NCBI GenBank assembly: GCA_000711775.1
Contig: ARYC01001327.1
Span: 1 to 64,000 of the forward strand
Direction of reading: 5' to 3'
Length of the DNA: 64,000 nucleotides
From: Oxytricha trifallax
Taxonomy: Eukaryota; Ciliophora; Spirotrichea; Sporadotrichida; Oxytrichidae
This document shows positions 47,826 to 59,579 of this stretch, one piece after another (position 1 is the first letter of the stretch; each line of letters begins with the position of its first letter). A model generated the notes under the pieces. The model was not told the DNA's origin and did not search any database. It saw only the letters and a list, made by a program, of their open reading frames with translations. A program made the translations under genes and the position numbers.

Positions 47826-47897
47826 TGATTTTAGTATTAAACAGTGATATGTTAAAATTATTTGATTTTAAATCATTAATCACAAATGATCAATTTA
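47826..47897. repeat. dispersed repeat, copy 1
   Basis: About 60 bp around TATTAAACAGTGATATGTTA and ATTTGATTTTAAATCATTAATCA closely matches 62500-62570 in the same orientation. Function unknown. Confidence 0.6.
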
Positions 47898-48704
47898 ATT
47901 TCGCTTATTTTATTTAAAATTTATTCACAAAGATAATTCTAATTTTTGATTTAAATTAAATTTTCTATTAATATAAAATTGCCAATTGCTCTTTGCCATT
48001 TTGAGTATTTCTACTATCAATTAATTAAAGATTTTTTAATTTTTGTATAAATATATAAAAAATACAGCATTAATTCATAAATTTTGGTCTGCTTTTCTAT
48101 TTATTACCATAGAATATATATTTGCTCTTTCTTATTTATCTTAAATTTTAAATTATTTAATTGCTAAACAATGATGTACAATTCCTAATAAATGGCATTT
48201 TATTTATCTCAATAACTTTTAAATCTAGCTCTTGGTTTTTTATTATTTATTCCAATTGTTTTATTATGAATTAACAAAAATGTAATGTAATAACGATGAA
48301 ATCATGGCTATGTATAAAAATATGATATAAAATAGCTGGTAACATTTAACCATAATTTTGAGTCCTACGATTAAATTGAATTTTATATGAATCATTACTG
48401 TTTATATAACCATTTATAAAGCCATTATCACAATATTAAAGTATTCTACTCTGAGATTGGCGATATCGAATTAGTTTTAGTAGTTTGTATCATAACCACA
48501 GTTAAAATTTTTCTTATTTACTTCTCTTTGGATTTTTAATAAACTCTACATTTATTGTAGTTCAAAAGTTATACTGTAGTTATATTTTTATGTTTCGGCC
48601 TAAACAATGCAAACTAGTTAATTACTTCATAAGATTGATATTCTAATACTTACTAGTTCTTAGCAGGTGTAATAAATTACCAATAAATAAAGTTGACTTA
48701 AATT

Positions 48705-49649
48705 ATAAGGTAAAAATATCGTTTTAAAAGTCAATTTGAAAATTAATAATCTGAACTAAGTAGTATATAATAAAGAGCTTTGTTTTATATAAGCATTATT
48801 ATGATAAATTAGTATGATATTAGATTCTGTAATGGTTGACCTTTCTCTTTGCGCGATTTGTAAAGTACATTGTATACTGAACATCTCAAACAAATAGTGA
48901 TTTCGTGCTCTTCAGTTTGTATTTTTGTAGGTTAGCTGATATCTGTGTGATTTTAGTAGATTCCGTGAAATTTTGTTGCATCTGCGCTTATTGAGTCTCT
49001 TACTGTTCAACTACCGTCCACTTTATATACAGTGTATCTCTAGCAACAACCTGTAAAAACACTTACTTTTAAGTAACATATTTTTTAAATAGGGTGATAG
49101 TAGAAATAACAGATGAATGAAGAATCAGGTCTTGTCAAGACAAAAATAAGTTTTGGTAAGTAATTTTTCTCTAAGTAGAATTCATTTTTCATTTTTAACT
49201 GAACTTATTTTTGTCTTGACAAGACCTGATTCTTCATTCATCTGTTATTTCTACTATCACCCTATTTAAAAAATATGTTACTTAAAAGTAAGTGTTTTTA
49301 CAGGTTGTTGCTAGAGATACACTGTATATAAAGTGGACGGTAGTTGAACAGTAAGAGACTCAATAAGCGCAGATGCAACAAAATTTCACGGAATCTACTA
49401 AAATCACACAGATATCAGCTAACCTACAAAAATACAAACTGAAGAGCACGAAATCACTATTTGTTTGAGATGTTCAGTATACAATGTACTTTACAAATCG
49501 CGCAAAGAGAAAGGTCAACCATTACAGAATCTAATATCATACTAATTTATCAAAATAATGCTTATATAAAGCAAAGCTCTTTATTATATACTACTTAGTT
49601 CAGATTATTAATTTTCAAATTGACTTATAAAACGATATTTTTACCTTAT
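48705..49649. mobile_element. large foldback element, 945 bp
   Basis: Arms 48705-49152 and 49202-49649, each 448 bp, near-perfect inverted copies; 49-bp spacer between them. Ends ATAAGG/CCTTAT. No obvious 3-bp duplication; instead TTAAATTATAAG occurs at 48698-48709 and 49662-49673. Arms contain GC-richer tracts (GACGGTAGTTGAACAG, TTTGCGCGATTTG). No coding capacity recognised. Confidence 0.8.
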
Positions 49650-49712
49650 CTTACTGAAGATTTAAATTATAAGTTCTAGTAATTAGATTTTACCTACAAA
49701 CAAGATTTTTAA

Positions 49713-49937
49713 ATGCACAGTAAAATATTAGAGAGAAAAGAAGCTTTTACAAAAGTTAAGAATGTAAGAGGACAAGAAAAGAGTAGAAAACTCGATTTTT
49801 TAAATACAGTGATATATTCTTATAAGTTACATATAAGAAATAACATTTCCAAACAGAGATGGAATCATCTCATTCAAAAAACAAATATGAAAATACTAGA
49901 GAAGAAGAAGATAGATTAAACAGCTGTTATAAAATGA
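49713..49937 (+). CDS. small coding-like frame, 74 aa
   Basis: ATG to TGA: MHSKILERKEAFTKVKNVRG, then KSRKLDFLNTVIYSYKLHIR and KTNMKILEKKKIDQTAVIK. Highly basic. A second frame continues as RGLELIIETNERKCYSFKAI to about 50000. Unrecognised; could be one gene with a frame change or two MDSs. Confidence 0.3.
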
Positions 49938-50526
49938 AGAAAGCAAGAGGTTTGGAGTTGATTATAGAGACCAACGAGAGAAAGTGTTACTCTTTTAAAG
50001 CAATTATTATCAGACTTACTTAATAAATTTATTTAGAAGATAAATTTTAATAGATATTTATAAATATATAATAAAAATTCCAGCAGTAGTTAAAATCATG
50101 CGTTTAAAAGTTTTTGATTTATAGTCACTAAGTATATTTTGAGAATAAATATAGAAACAAGAGATAATATGGACAACTTAAAAAATAATATAAATAATGT
50201 TTGATTATTAATTAAGTTGATTTATTACATGCATAAAATGAAAAACATAAAATTATTGGAAATTTAATATTCGTATGGATTGAAAAGTCGTATAATTTGA
50301 TCAATTTAGATATTAAGAAATTTCAATATCAATTATGAATCTTTATAATAAAACGAAATTAAATAATAAAAAATACTACATTCATTTTTATAAAATAAGG
50401 AATAAATAATAATATTTATAAAAAATACAAATTTTAAAGTAAATATTTCAATTTTGTGATAAATTGAAAAAAATAAACGAAAATAGATAATAAAAATTTT
50501 AAAGAAATCATTTTTGAATCTTATAA

Positions 50527-50941
50527 TATTGTAGAAATACATTTAATTTGGAAAAATAATTATAATTAAATTAAAATAAATTAAAATTCTTAGCAGTTAA
50601 AGTTGGCCAATTTAAACGATCTTGGGCTCATTCGATTTAGAATTCAAAATTAGCTGGACTTTATTATTGGCTGTACTATTTTATTGCATTCCTGGAGTGA
50701 GATAACTCTACTAATTGAAGGGTATAATTTAATGAATTTAGAGGTAATCAATTAAAGTAGAGTTATCTCACTCCAGGAATGCAATAAAATAGTACAGCCA
50801 ATAATAAAGTCCAGCTAATTTTGAATTCTAAATCGAATGAGCCAAGATCGTTTAAATTGGCCAACTTTAACTGCTAAGAATTTTAATTTATTTTAATTTA
50901 ATTATAATTATTTTTCCAAATTCAAGTGTATTTCTACAATA
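50527..50941. mobile_element. short foldback (MITE-like) element, 415 bp
   Basis: Arms about 50527-50717 and 50749-50941, nearly identical inverted copies with few mismatches; spacer about 31 bp. Ends TATTGTAG/CTACAATA. Flanked by TAA on both sides (50524-50526 and 50942-50944), a possible duplication. No reading frame. Confidence 0.8.
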
Positions 50942-50944
50942 TAA

Positions 50945-52535
50945 TATCAAATTAAAATAATTTGTATTAAAAAAACTTATAAAAAATTAAATAAAATAAA
51001 AATAATACATGATAATTATAAAAACATAATTGCATAAATTATTCATGTTAAATGGGTAAAAAAATACATTTATAATGAGATGTAAAGCATTATCTTTGAG
51101 AATTAATTAATTATTTATAAAAAATAAAATTATATACTAATTAAAAGTTAGCAATCAAAATTCTTTAACAATTTTGCTTTTTGCTAAAATATTTTATTTA
51201 ACATGTTGATTTTAGTGATCTCTTTAAATTTAATGAAAAACGATTGTTTTTAAACTTGCATTTGACTAAGTAAGAAGTTTTTAGGCTTAAAAACCTTTCA
51301 ATTCCTATTGCTAAACATAAAAAACTAACTATCTATATTTAACTAGTCAATTCTAATAAAACCCTTTTAAAAATTAGACAAGAATAGAGCGTTTAGAATA
51401 AAGAGATCAAGACTAATTGCGAAAATAGAATTTATTAGAATAATAAAATTGATTGAAGATTAATAACAGATCAGAAACTAAAACTGATTCAATCTATATT
51501 AAAAAACATTAGCAGGATCATTAAACTTTATAAGCTAAAACATCTCTACTAATTAAATTTAGTTTTAAAACATCTTTAAAATATTAGAAACAACAAGATC
51601 CTTTTTCACCTCTACCTTCCAAAAACAAGTACTTAATTTATTTTCTTCTTCATTTCCTTCTTATTAAAAAATGTTTATTTCATATTTGAATCTTGTGGTT
51701 TTAGCTTAAATAATTAATTAAACATAATCAATAAAGTAATCTAATTAAGAATAATGAAAAACAATTGTCATTCAACTTGCATTTGACTAAGTAAAAAGAC
51801 AATAACCTTTAACACTTTACAATTCTTAGTCCTTTGCCTTAAAATCTTGCTATCTTAACTTCTTTATCTCGAATTTTTTCACATTAAAATTCTCATACTC
51901 TGTAATTTGTGTATCCACTTAACGTATACTTCATCATAATGATATATTTATACTATTTCAAAAAAATAATTATCATCTCATTAAACAATTTTCTAATTTC
52001 TAATATTCACCTCATTCTTGATATATTAGAGATCGATGACTAACCAAATTTATTTTATAATTTACTTAATTTGAGTTCATTGTTATTTATATATCTTAAT
52101 TGTTTCATTAGATTATTAAAATTTTGTACAAATTTAAATATTTTTTTAAAAAAATTAGTTTTACATTTTATATTTACCAAGTTGCAATAATTTTTATCTT
52201 TGAAATCTAATAATTTTAAGAAATTCAATTCACTGCTTTTAATAGTAAATACTTTTAGAGCGACCTCATATTTTTTTCACTCGATTGGACTCAAATTAAA
52301 AATTTTAATCATTAAAATATTTTTAACGAATATCATGCAATTTATTAAATTTATTTTGTTATAATATTCTAACATTACCTTAGTTCTAACAAACATATGT
52401 TATCATCGATTTTATAATCGATTACAAATTTTAGAAATCTGAGTCCTTTTCAAAGTTAAGCCTTAAAAAGACAAACCCTTATTATTTATTTTGAAATATT
52501 GCAATTTTCAATCTAATGCTTATTTTGTTTTCTAT
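50945..52535. other. AT-rich DNA with one duplicated stretch
   Basis: A direct repeat of about 45 bp (ACTTGCATTTGACTAAGTAA core) at 51231-51277 and 51752-51798, 520 bp apart, with weaker similarity for another 50 bp downstream. No gene seen. Confidence 0.5.
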
Positions 52536-52538
52536 ATT

Positions 52539-52670
52539 TAAAACCCCAAAACCCTTTCAGTAGTTTGATTGAGTTTTTGATTGATAAAAGTAGACTATTA
52601 GTGCATACTTTATTAAGGTTTTAATAGGGTTTATGTAGGGGTTTAATGTTTAAATATTAGTAATTTAAGT
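52539..52670. repeat. E3 left terminal inverted repeat
   Basis: 132 bp, about 95% identical by eye to the reverse complement of 61788-61919. The first base is T where the partner has C. Confidence 0.9.
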
Positions 52671-52699
52671 GAGTATTTAAAGCTAGTTTTATAAATATT

Positions 52700-54132
52700 T
52701 CACACAAACATAAGCTTAGAGTCATGTGGCAGTTCTCTGAATTTTATCTTTTTAAGTTATATTTGATTGCATCTAGCGTTACTTCATTTTAATTTCTTGG
52801 TTTGATTATTGTAGAGCATGCAAGCTCTCTGAGGCCTTCATTTATTTTATTCTATCGAGATATTGTTTGATTCTCTGCTTAGAATCTCTCTCACCCCTGC
52901 AGCTAAAGTAATCGTTTCTTGGCATGTCGCGCTCTCTATTATTATTACTGCTAGAGCCCAGATATCCCATTAAGTGTCTCCATCTCTCCAATCCTCTCTC
53001 TCTGGAAAATATCCAGTAGTGCCGTATACACTTCCTTATGCAGAGGTTTGCACTCTTTGAGCTCTGTTGAAGTAAATAATATAAACTCTTAGAGGCTGAA
53101 AGTCCATCATTATATTTTCTGGCTTTAAGTCTCTATGAACGTAACCAAGCTTGTGAAGCTCTTCTATTCCCTCAACTATCTGTTGTACTATCTAGCCAAT
53201 TTACCTCTGGCATCTTTTGTCAGATAAAAACTCTCTGTAAGTCATTTCAAGAAGAGGAAGCCTAAATGCTACATGATTTCTTCCAAGTAATATGGCATCA
53301 AGCTGAATTATTTGCCTGCACTTTTTTAAATTTGCTTATTAAAGAGCATAATACTCATTAGCAAGTTCCATTTAGAATTTGTCATCAGCAAGAAAGTATT
53401 TGAATGGATATATCTTATAAGCGTATTAGTCATCTGTAATGACTCTCTTTTCTATTTATTACTCTAGAGTGAATTAGCTTTCAAGACAAGAATTAAGTCA
53501 ATAATTTTCAAGAGAGGAATCTTTATAACCTCGATTTTTACCATAATTTTATTGATCTCTAAGACTGTGAAAGTTCTGGACAGCTCTATTCATTTTGACT
53601 TACTTCTATACCTCAACCCTAAGAGACTCAGAAGGATTTCTTAAATCTTTTCCTGTAGGTTCATGAATAAACACAAAGCTTTGATTGTGCTTTTTATTTA
53701 AGTGCACTTTAAGATCTCTTGTATGATAATAAGGGTTCTCACAAAACTCGAAGACGTACTTGCCATCCTTTTTTTAATGCTAGAGGTATAGCCTAGGCAT
53801 ATCTTTTTGTATATCTCTCAAGTTTGTCTCATGTAAGTTGATTTGTAGATGAAAACTTTATTACATTCTTTGCATTAATAGTTAACTTTGGCTGGTAATA
53901 TTGAGTGCTCTATGGCGGGTTGTTTAACCTCCTCCTCAATTTGCGCAACTTCTATGATGGTCTCTTGCTTAATTTATATTTAAATCTCAAATCTAGACTG
54001 GTCAAAGTTGTCATAAGTTGATTCTCACTGAGAGCAAACATCTTTAGTCTCTACTTTTCTTGGTTGCTGGAATGATAACTTATATTGGCTTAATCCAAGT
54101 AATGCCGCTCTTCTCAAAAGGCTAGCGCTCAT
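52700..54132 (-). pseudogene. TBE 57-kDa zinc-finger/kinase-like protein (E3), broken
   Basis: Starts MSASLLRRAALLGLSQYKLS at 54132. First finger near 53870 (YQCKECNKVFIYKSTYMRQ), second finger-like YVFEFCENPYYHTRDLKVHL. Kinase blocks: QYAYKIYPFKYFL, HKLGYVHRDLKPENIM and IIYFNRAQR, where even the Asp of DFN is Tyr; then GYFPEREDWRDGD and WDIWALAVIIIE. It ends SKLMFV then TGA. At least one in-frame TGA near the start, a TGA after finger 1 and a frameshift between the fingers. With HRD kept but Asp lost, the kinase is probably dead in this copy. Confidence 0.85.
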
Positions 54133-54490
54133 TTTTGTTTGCTGATATATTTTATTATAATTATGATAAAATCTTCTTAGATAAACTATTATACTAGAGT
54201 ATAAGACACCCTGGTAAATTCTTAGCTGAGAGGAAAGAAAATTAACTAACCATAAAAAACTGAAAGCTGAAATATTTTAATGAGAATTTTATACATTTTA
54301 GTAAATTAAAATACTCCTAATGAAGTTTTGTTTCTCTAAGAGGTCCTCCAAATCAAGTTTGAACTTAATTTTAAGGTAAAATTATTAAGCATTTTTAAAT
54401 TTAATATGTTCCTAATTAAGTTTAAACCTTAAAATTTAACTCCTAATAAATTTTGAACTTAATTTGGAGGACCTCCCAAAATAATTAAAC
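54133..54490. promoter_or_regulatory. divergent intergenic region of E3 (left piece)
   Basis: Carries GAGGTCCTCC and its complement GGAGGACCTCC about 130 bp apart, plus several CTCCTAAT/TTCCTAATTAAG units. Split from its remaining part (55639-55699) by the foldback. Confidence 0.45.
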
Positions 54491-54493
54491 ATT

Positions 54494-55635
54494 ATTGTTA
54501 AAATATAAAACAAATAGGTAAATTGAAATAAAGTAAATGAAGATTAAGCATGCTGTAGGTGTAACAGCCATGTATTTGGTAGGCTTTTAATACTAATCAG
54601 GTTTAAAAAAAGATCAAATTTAGACTTAAATAAATAACAGTAATTTAATTAAAAATGTACGCTATAGGTTCAAATAAATTTACAATCCGTACAGTGTACA
54701 ATTTAATTTATTATTATAATTACTTTTAATATTAATATCAGTAGAATGTACAATGTACAGTTTGTACTAATATATGAACCTAGACTGTACAAATTACAAA
54801 CCCCAATAGTCTAATTCTCAATGTTGTGATGTATAATATGTTTAAAGTTTTAATTAATTAATAAGTGTAGGGTACTAATGTCTGAGCCGGGTAATCTATA
54901 CCACTCCCTCTCCCTCGCGCCGATATCACTCTATGTCTTTCTCTCCCGGATGCTTGACTGCGCTGCACCGTATCTTCTCTGATCTCTCTCGTCCGTGCCA
55001 TTAGGGCAGAACCCGGAGACTGTAGCTTACCGTGCACTCGTGAGTCACTGTGAAAGATGTGAAAGAGGCGAACTGGTGCAAAAGATGTCTTGAAGGACTT
55101 GTGATGGCCGGCAACAACGTGGCCCTAGAGGCACGGATGAGAGAGATCAGAGAAGATACGGTGCAGCGCAGTCAAGCATCCGGGAGAGAAAGACATAGAG
55201 TGATATCGGCGCGAGGGAGAGGGAGTGGTATAGATTACCCGGCTCAGACATTAGTACCCTACACTTATTAATTAATTAAAACTTTAAACATATTATACAT
55301 CACAACATTGAGAATTAGACTATTGGGGTTTGTAATTTGTACAGTCTAGGTTCATATATTAGTACAAACTGTACATTGTACATTCTACTGATATTAATAT
55401 TAAAAGTAATTATAATAATAAATTAAATTGTACACTGTACGGATTGTAAATTTATTTGAACCTATAGCGTACATTTTTAATTAAATTACTGTTATTTATT
55501 TAAGTCTAAATTTGATCTTTTTTTAAACCTGATTAGTATTAAAAGCCTACCAAATACATGGCTGTTACACCTACAGCATGCTTAATCTTCATTTACTTTA
55601 TTTCAATTTACCTATTTGTTTTATATTTTAACAAT
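54494..55635. mobile_element. foldback element with ATT duplication and GC-rich core, 1142 bp
   Basis: Two 506-bp arms (54494-54999 and 55130-55635), almost perfect inverted copies, with a 130-bp GC-rich spacer. Ends ATTGTTAAAA/TTTTAACAAT, flanked by ATT at 54491-54493 and 55636-55638, the TBE type of target duplication. The inner 135 bp of each arm plus the spacer are GC-rich, unlike the AT-rich outer arms. A plus-strand frame through them (55050-55271) is read across an arm and is probably not a gene. It sits in the E3 spacer. Confidence 0.92.
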
Positions 55636-55699
55636 ATTAGGAGCAATTTAATGGAGATAGATTGATAGAAATGGAAATTAATCTGTAAAACTTGGAGCA

Positions 55700-55767
55700 A
55701 CTTTTTCAATGCTTCTCCTCATATCTTTTCAAGGTTGACCTCCATTAGGTCATCCCTATTTAGTAGT
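55700..55767 (+). promoter_or_regulatory. conserved box upstream of 22-kDa gene (E3)
   Basis: Reverse-complement view: GGGATGACCTAATGGAGGTC, AACCTTG and a GATATGAGGAGAAG tail, counterpart of the E1 box. About 75 bp before the ATG. Confidence 0.4.
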
Positions 55768-55840
55768 TAGATTTTAATAAACTTAGAATGGATATCCATA
55801 ATTTTAAATTTCATTAACATTACTAGAAAGAGGAAGCAAG

Positions 55841-56620
55841 ATGGAGTCTATGAATGATGCAATGAAGAGAATTTAATCTCAAGATTTAATAGGAAAATTT
55901 CGAAGTAAAGAGGACCTCTATAGATACTTGGTATAGTAAGGTAAGTCTTAATTAAAATTAATATATCCATTATAGTTGGACTCTTATTGCCATGGAACAA
56001 AAATATCATTCTTAAAAGCTTTACTAAGTGAAGAGAAAAAAGCTTTTAAGTCTAATGAATTTAGGATGATAGAGATACCTAACTACCCTGAAATCTCTCT
56101 AACAAATCTTTATGATAATGCAATGAGTGATCAAGATGTTGCTCTCTACCTTCCATCAAAGTTACAGCTCTCTAATAAGTTGCCAGATAGAAACTTCTTC
56201 TTTGGTGTTATTGCAACTCTGAAACCTCAGTACTTAAATGAAGTTATATAAAAGCTCACAAAAAACACTACAGCATCTCTCTCGAAGAAAAAGAGAAGCA
56301 GGAAATTATAATCAGTGACTACTGGTTGTAGGAACTGCAGAAGCATCCATTCATCGAAAGTAAGATAAGTCTTCTAACTTTATAGAAAAACCTGGTATTG
56401 CTATTTACTTGATGAAAGAGCGCAGCAAATTAAACAGAGAGAGAAAATCACAGATAAGCATGAATTGATTAAGAGACTCTACAAATATTTATAAATGCCA
56501 GACGAGATGAACATAGACGCAGAAGCTTGCATTAAGAGAAGAAACATGGGCCCAAGTAAGCCTTAATAGGAATAAAAGAAAGAGAAACAAAATCTTTTTA
56601 CGGGTAAATTTAATATGTGA
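55841..56620 (+). CDS. TBE 22-kDa protein (E3), two exons, shifted internally
   Basis: Starts MESMNDAMKRIQSQDLIGKF. Main frame gives GTKISFLKALLSEEKKAFK, IEIPNYPEISLTNLYDNAM and LSNKLPDRNFFFGVIATL. The homologous frame then shifts (EKQEIIISDYWLQELQKHPF), reaches the 26-nt intron and continues KKPGIAIYLMKERSKLNRER. It shifts again into KHELIKRLYKYLQMPDEMNI and ends FTGKFNM. By chance the first frame has no TGA for all 260 codons, so a naive call gives one open ORF whose middle does not match other TBEs. Confidence 0.8.
56360..56385 (+). other. predicted 26-nt intron, E3 22-kDa gene
   Basis: Begins GTAAGATAAG and ends CTAACTTTATAG, phase 1; joins PFIE to KKPGIAIYLMKE in frame. Confidence 0.75.
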
Positions 56621-57163
56621 ACTTATTCATTCGTTTAAATCTAAAACTTATTTATATACACAAAATCTCCCTTCTCTTGTGAATACTTTAGCTTTATCAT
56701 CACTGACTCTCTTAGTAGCACTCTTAATAAAATCTACTGTATCTATCTTCAAGTCGTGCATCAAATGATAGAGTAGAAGTTTCTTGTAGGTGCCTTTCAA
56801 TAACCCCTATTATAATTCAATTCCATTGAATTGAGGACTGTTGGTACATTAAATACAGGTGTTATGTTTAGCCTTTCATATTCTTTCCTTGTGTCTTTAG
56901 TTTTATGGACAGATAAGTTATCTACAAACAGAATAATCTCTTAGTCAGCGTACTTATCTCTGAGTTATTACAAGAACTTTATGTATTATTCGGTCTTTAT
57001 TGAGCGAGGGTGGAAAACATAAGTCTCGAGGACATTATCTTCACTTATTCTTCCAAGTATTCAAAACCCCAAAACCCCTTAGTGAGGTTTATAAGTGCTT
57101 TGATTTGTAGGGTATAGTTGGGGTCTTATTGGGGTTAGTAGAGAAATTCGGCCAATTTGCAAA

Positions 57164-58231
57164 ATGAGAAATAGAAATTAGCGAAATTGAGGGTCTATTT
57201 ATGATGAGTAATATATATATTTACTGCTTAAGCTTAGGTATGGTACAAGTATTAATATAGACTTAGTTAAACCTGTACTAAATTATGCAGCAATAGCAAA
57301 GCTCTTGTGCAAGAGTGCCTCAACAGTTAGGTATCATTGCTTGATGGTTGTAAACCATTATACTTCAGGCACTTGAAAGCATCCTGCAAGGAAATAAAAG
57401 TTCTCACAGCACCATATTGACTACCTCTGTGATTCGAACACTTTAAAGTATAGGGCACACTTTCCACTAGTTTATCGAGCTGTGATGTTTCATCGCAAGT
57501 TTCCCGACATGCGTATCTCTCGATAAACTATAGCCAACATTTATAGAAGAAATGGTATTACTTTTAAGACTGTCAACAGAGTGAAGAGAGTGATTGATTT
57601 TACAGTTTCATTTTATAGAAATAATTTAAACTATATATATATGATTAAATGCAGAGGGCTATTGACAATAAAATCAAGTTCATACACGCTGGTGAAGCTG
57701 TGTTTACCTTCAACACCTTTATTAATCAGTCTTGGTAAAAGAAGTATGATAATATAGAAGTCTACGATTAGAAAGTAAAGGTTGTAACCCATGCAATTTT
57801 AGCAGGTATTAGTGTTGACTCTGACTTAGAAAGTTATGTTATTCATCCTCGCTCTATTAAGCGAGAGTAGTGAATAGAGTTCCTACACAAGCTGAGAGAT
57901 AAATACAACGATTAAGAGATCATCCTGTTTGTTGACAACCTCTCAGTTCATAAGACTAAGGAGTCTAAGAAAGCTTATGAAGAGTTAAACATTACTCCTG
58001 TATACAATGTTCCTTACAGCCCTTAATTTAATGGAATTGAATTCGACTGGAGTTAAATAAAGACCAACTACAAGAAACTGCTGCTATATCACCTAATGCA
58101 TGACTTGCCTATAGATACAGCATAATTGATTTAGAGTAGCTGCAAGAGAGTAAGCATAGATAAGACCAACAGATTGTGCGAGAGAAGGAAGAATGAATTT
58201 TTATAAATAAGTTTTAGATTTAAATGAATGA
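57164..58231 (+). pseudogene. TBE 42-kDa transposase (E4), broken
   Basis: Aligned with E1. It shares the TGA at codon 71 (GT then TGA then KHPARK). It also has two extra bases in an AT run near 57640 that shift frame, and a TGA in place of a Tyr codon near 57870 (after KRE, TAG). Catalytic blocks FIHAGEAVF (Asp of HADE now Gly), ILFVDNLSVHKT and FNGIEFDW are recognisable. Ends QVLDLNE then TGA. Not functional as it stands. Confidence 0.9.
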
Positions 58232-58237
58232 ATAAGT

Positions 58238-59012
58238 TCACACATTAAATTAACCCAGAAAGGGATTAGGCTTCTCCTTCTTCTCCTCTTCTTATGGCTT
58301 GCTTTGGCCCATATTTCTTCTCTTAGTGCCAGTTCCTGCATCTATGTTCATTTCATCTGGCTTTTAAAAATCTTTATAACATGAATAGTCTATGACTTTC
58401 TCTCTCTGTGAACCTTTGCATGTTCTTTCATTAGGAATATACTTATTCCAGGTTTCCCTACAAAGTTACGTGTCAAAGCTTACTAGAAAGGTATGGATGC
58501 TTCTTAAGCTCCGCAAGCTAGGACTCGCTTATTCGTATGCCTTGCTTTTTTTAATCTTCAGGAGAAAAAGAGTAGCGTTTCTTGCGAGCTTCTTCAATGA
58601 TCTCTCTGAGATAGCTCTCTCTTAAAGTGCCAAGAACACTTAAGAAGAAGCTTCTTTCTGGAAGTTTGTTAGAGAGTTGTTTCTTGGTAGGAAGATTAAC
58701 TTCCAACTCTTCATCTTTCATCGCATCATCGTAGAGATTCGTGACTGAAATCTCTGGGTAGTTTGGTATTTCTATCAACTTAATTTCATTGTTTTTGAAG
58801 GCTTTCTTCTCATCACAGAGTATCGCTCTTAGAAATGAGATTTTGGTACCTTCCATCGTTTGAAGGAACAAACCCAATATAGTATATGATTAAGTATATG
58901 TCACCTGCTTACCATGCTAAGTGAGGTATCGATAGAGATCTTCCTTGCTTCTAAATCTTGAGATCATTTCTTAAGCTTCAACCCTCTTCATTGCAGTACT
59001 TATAGATTCCAT
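58238..59012 (-). CDS. TBE 22-kDa protein (E4), two exons, near-open first exon
   Basis: Starts MESISTAMKRVEAQEMISRF at 59012. The frame through 58551-58877 is uninterrupted: TKISFLRAILCDEKKAFKNN, IEIPNYPEISVTNLYDDAM, LSNKLPERSFFLSVLGTLRE, continuing to SPED and beyond to the intron at 58458-58483. Exon 2 carries a deletion of about 20 bp around 58380 relative to E1 and so loses the conserved KSQTIYEVSKRLY region in frame. Unknown function. Confidence 0.82.
58458..58483 (-). other. predicted 26-nt intron, E4 22-kDa gene
   Basis: GTAAGCTTTG...AACTTTGTAG on the coding strand, one base different from E1. Confidence 0.75.
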
Positions 59013-59091
59013 CCTTGTTCCTTCTCTTGTAATTGAATTTAATATTTTAATATATAGAGTTCTGGATCCTACTGTTATAAATCTTAGTATT

Positions 59092-59579
59092 AAATATGGG
59101 CATCTCATAGGAAGTCATCCTGGTAAGGATACGTGGAGAAAGATTGGCAGAAGCTGTAACAAACTTCAGAGATGGAGCTCCATTTTTATCGATTTAGTTC
59201 CATTAAATTAGTACTAAATTTGTTTAAATTTAATTAGTACTGGTACTAATTCGGTTTAATTTTAATTGGTACCAATTTAATAGTACCAAAACTTAATTAG
59301 TACCTACTTTTAAACTAATGAGGTTTTAATGGAAAAGTTCCAAAATGGTTCAAAACCTAATTGGTACCAGTACCAACCTGAATATTATCTAAGTTAGTAC
59401 CAAAATTAAAAATATTAAGCATGAAATTAGAAAAATTATAGTTATAAACTAAGTATAAATTTGAGCTCTAACACTTCAATATCAACCATTAGTGCTGCAG
59501 TGCCAACTCCTATACATAGTTGCTATAACTAGAGAGGTTATTAGAGCTTTATAATACAAATTTAAATTTGAATTTAAAC
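59092..59579. promoter_or_regulatory. 22-kDa upstream box and divergent spacer of E4
   Basis: Box at 59092-59137 (ATGGGCATCTCATAGGAAG, a diverged version of E1), then AGTACT/GGTACC motifs as in E1 with small losses. The ATG corresponding to E1 9335 is TTG here, which supports starting the 57-kDa gene at the later ATG. Confidence 0.5.

Noticed and set aside
55050-55271. 73-aa ORF in the GC-rich core of the E3 foldback
   Set aside because: Half of it is one arm of a perfect inverted repeat, and the codons are Arg/Glu-biased as expected of GA-rich DNA; no sign of selection.
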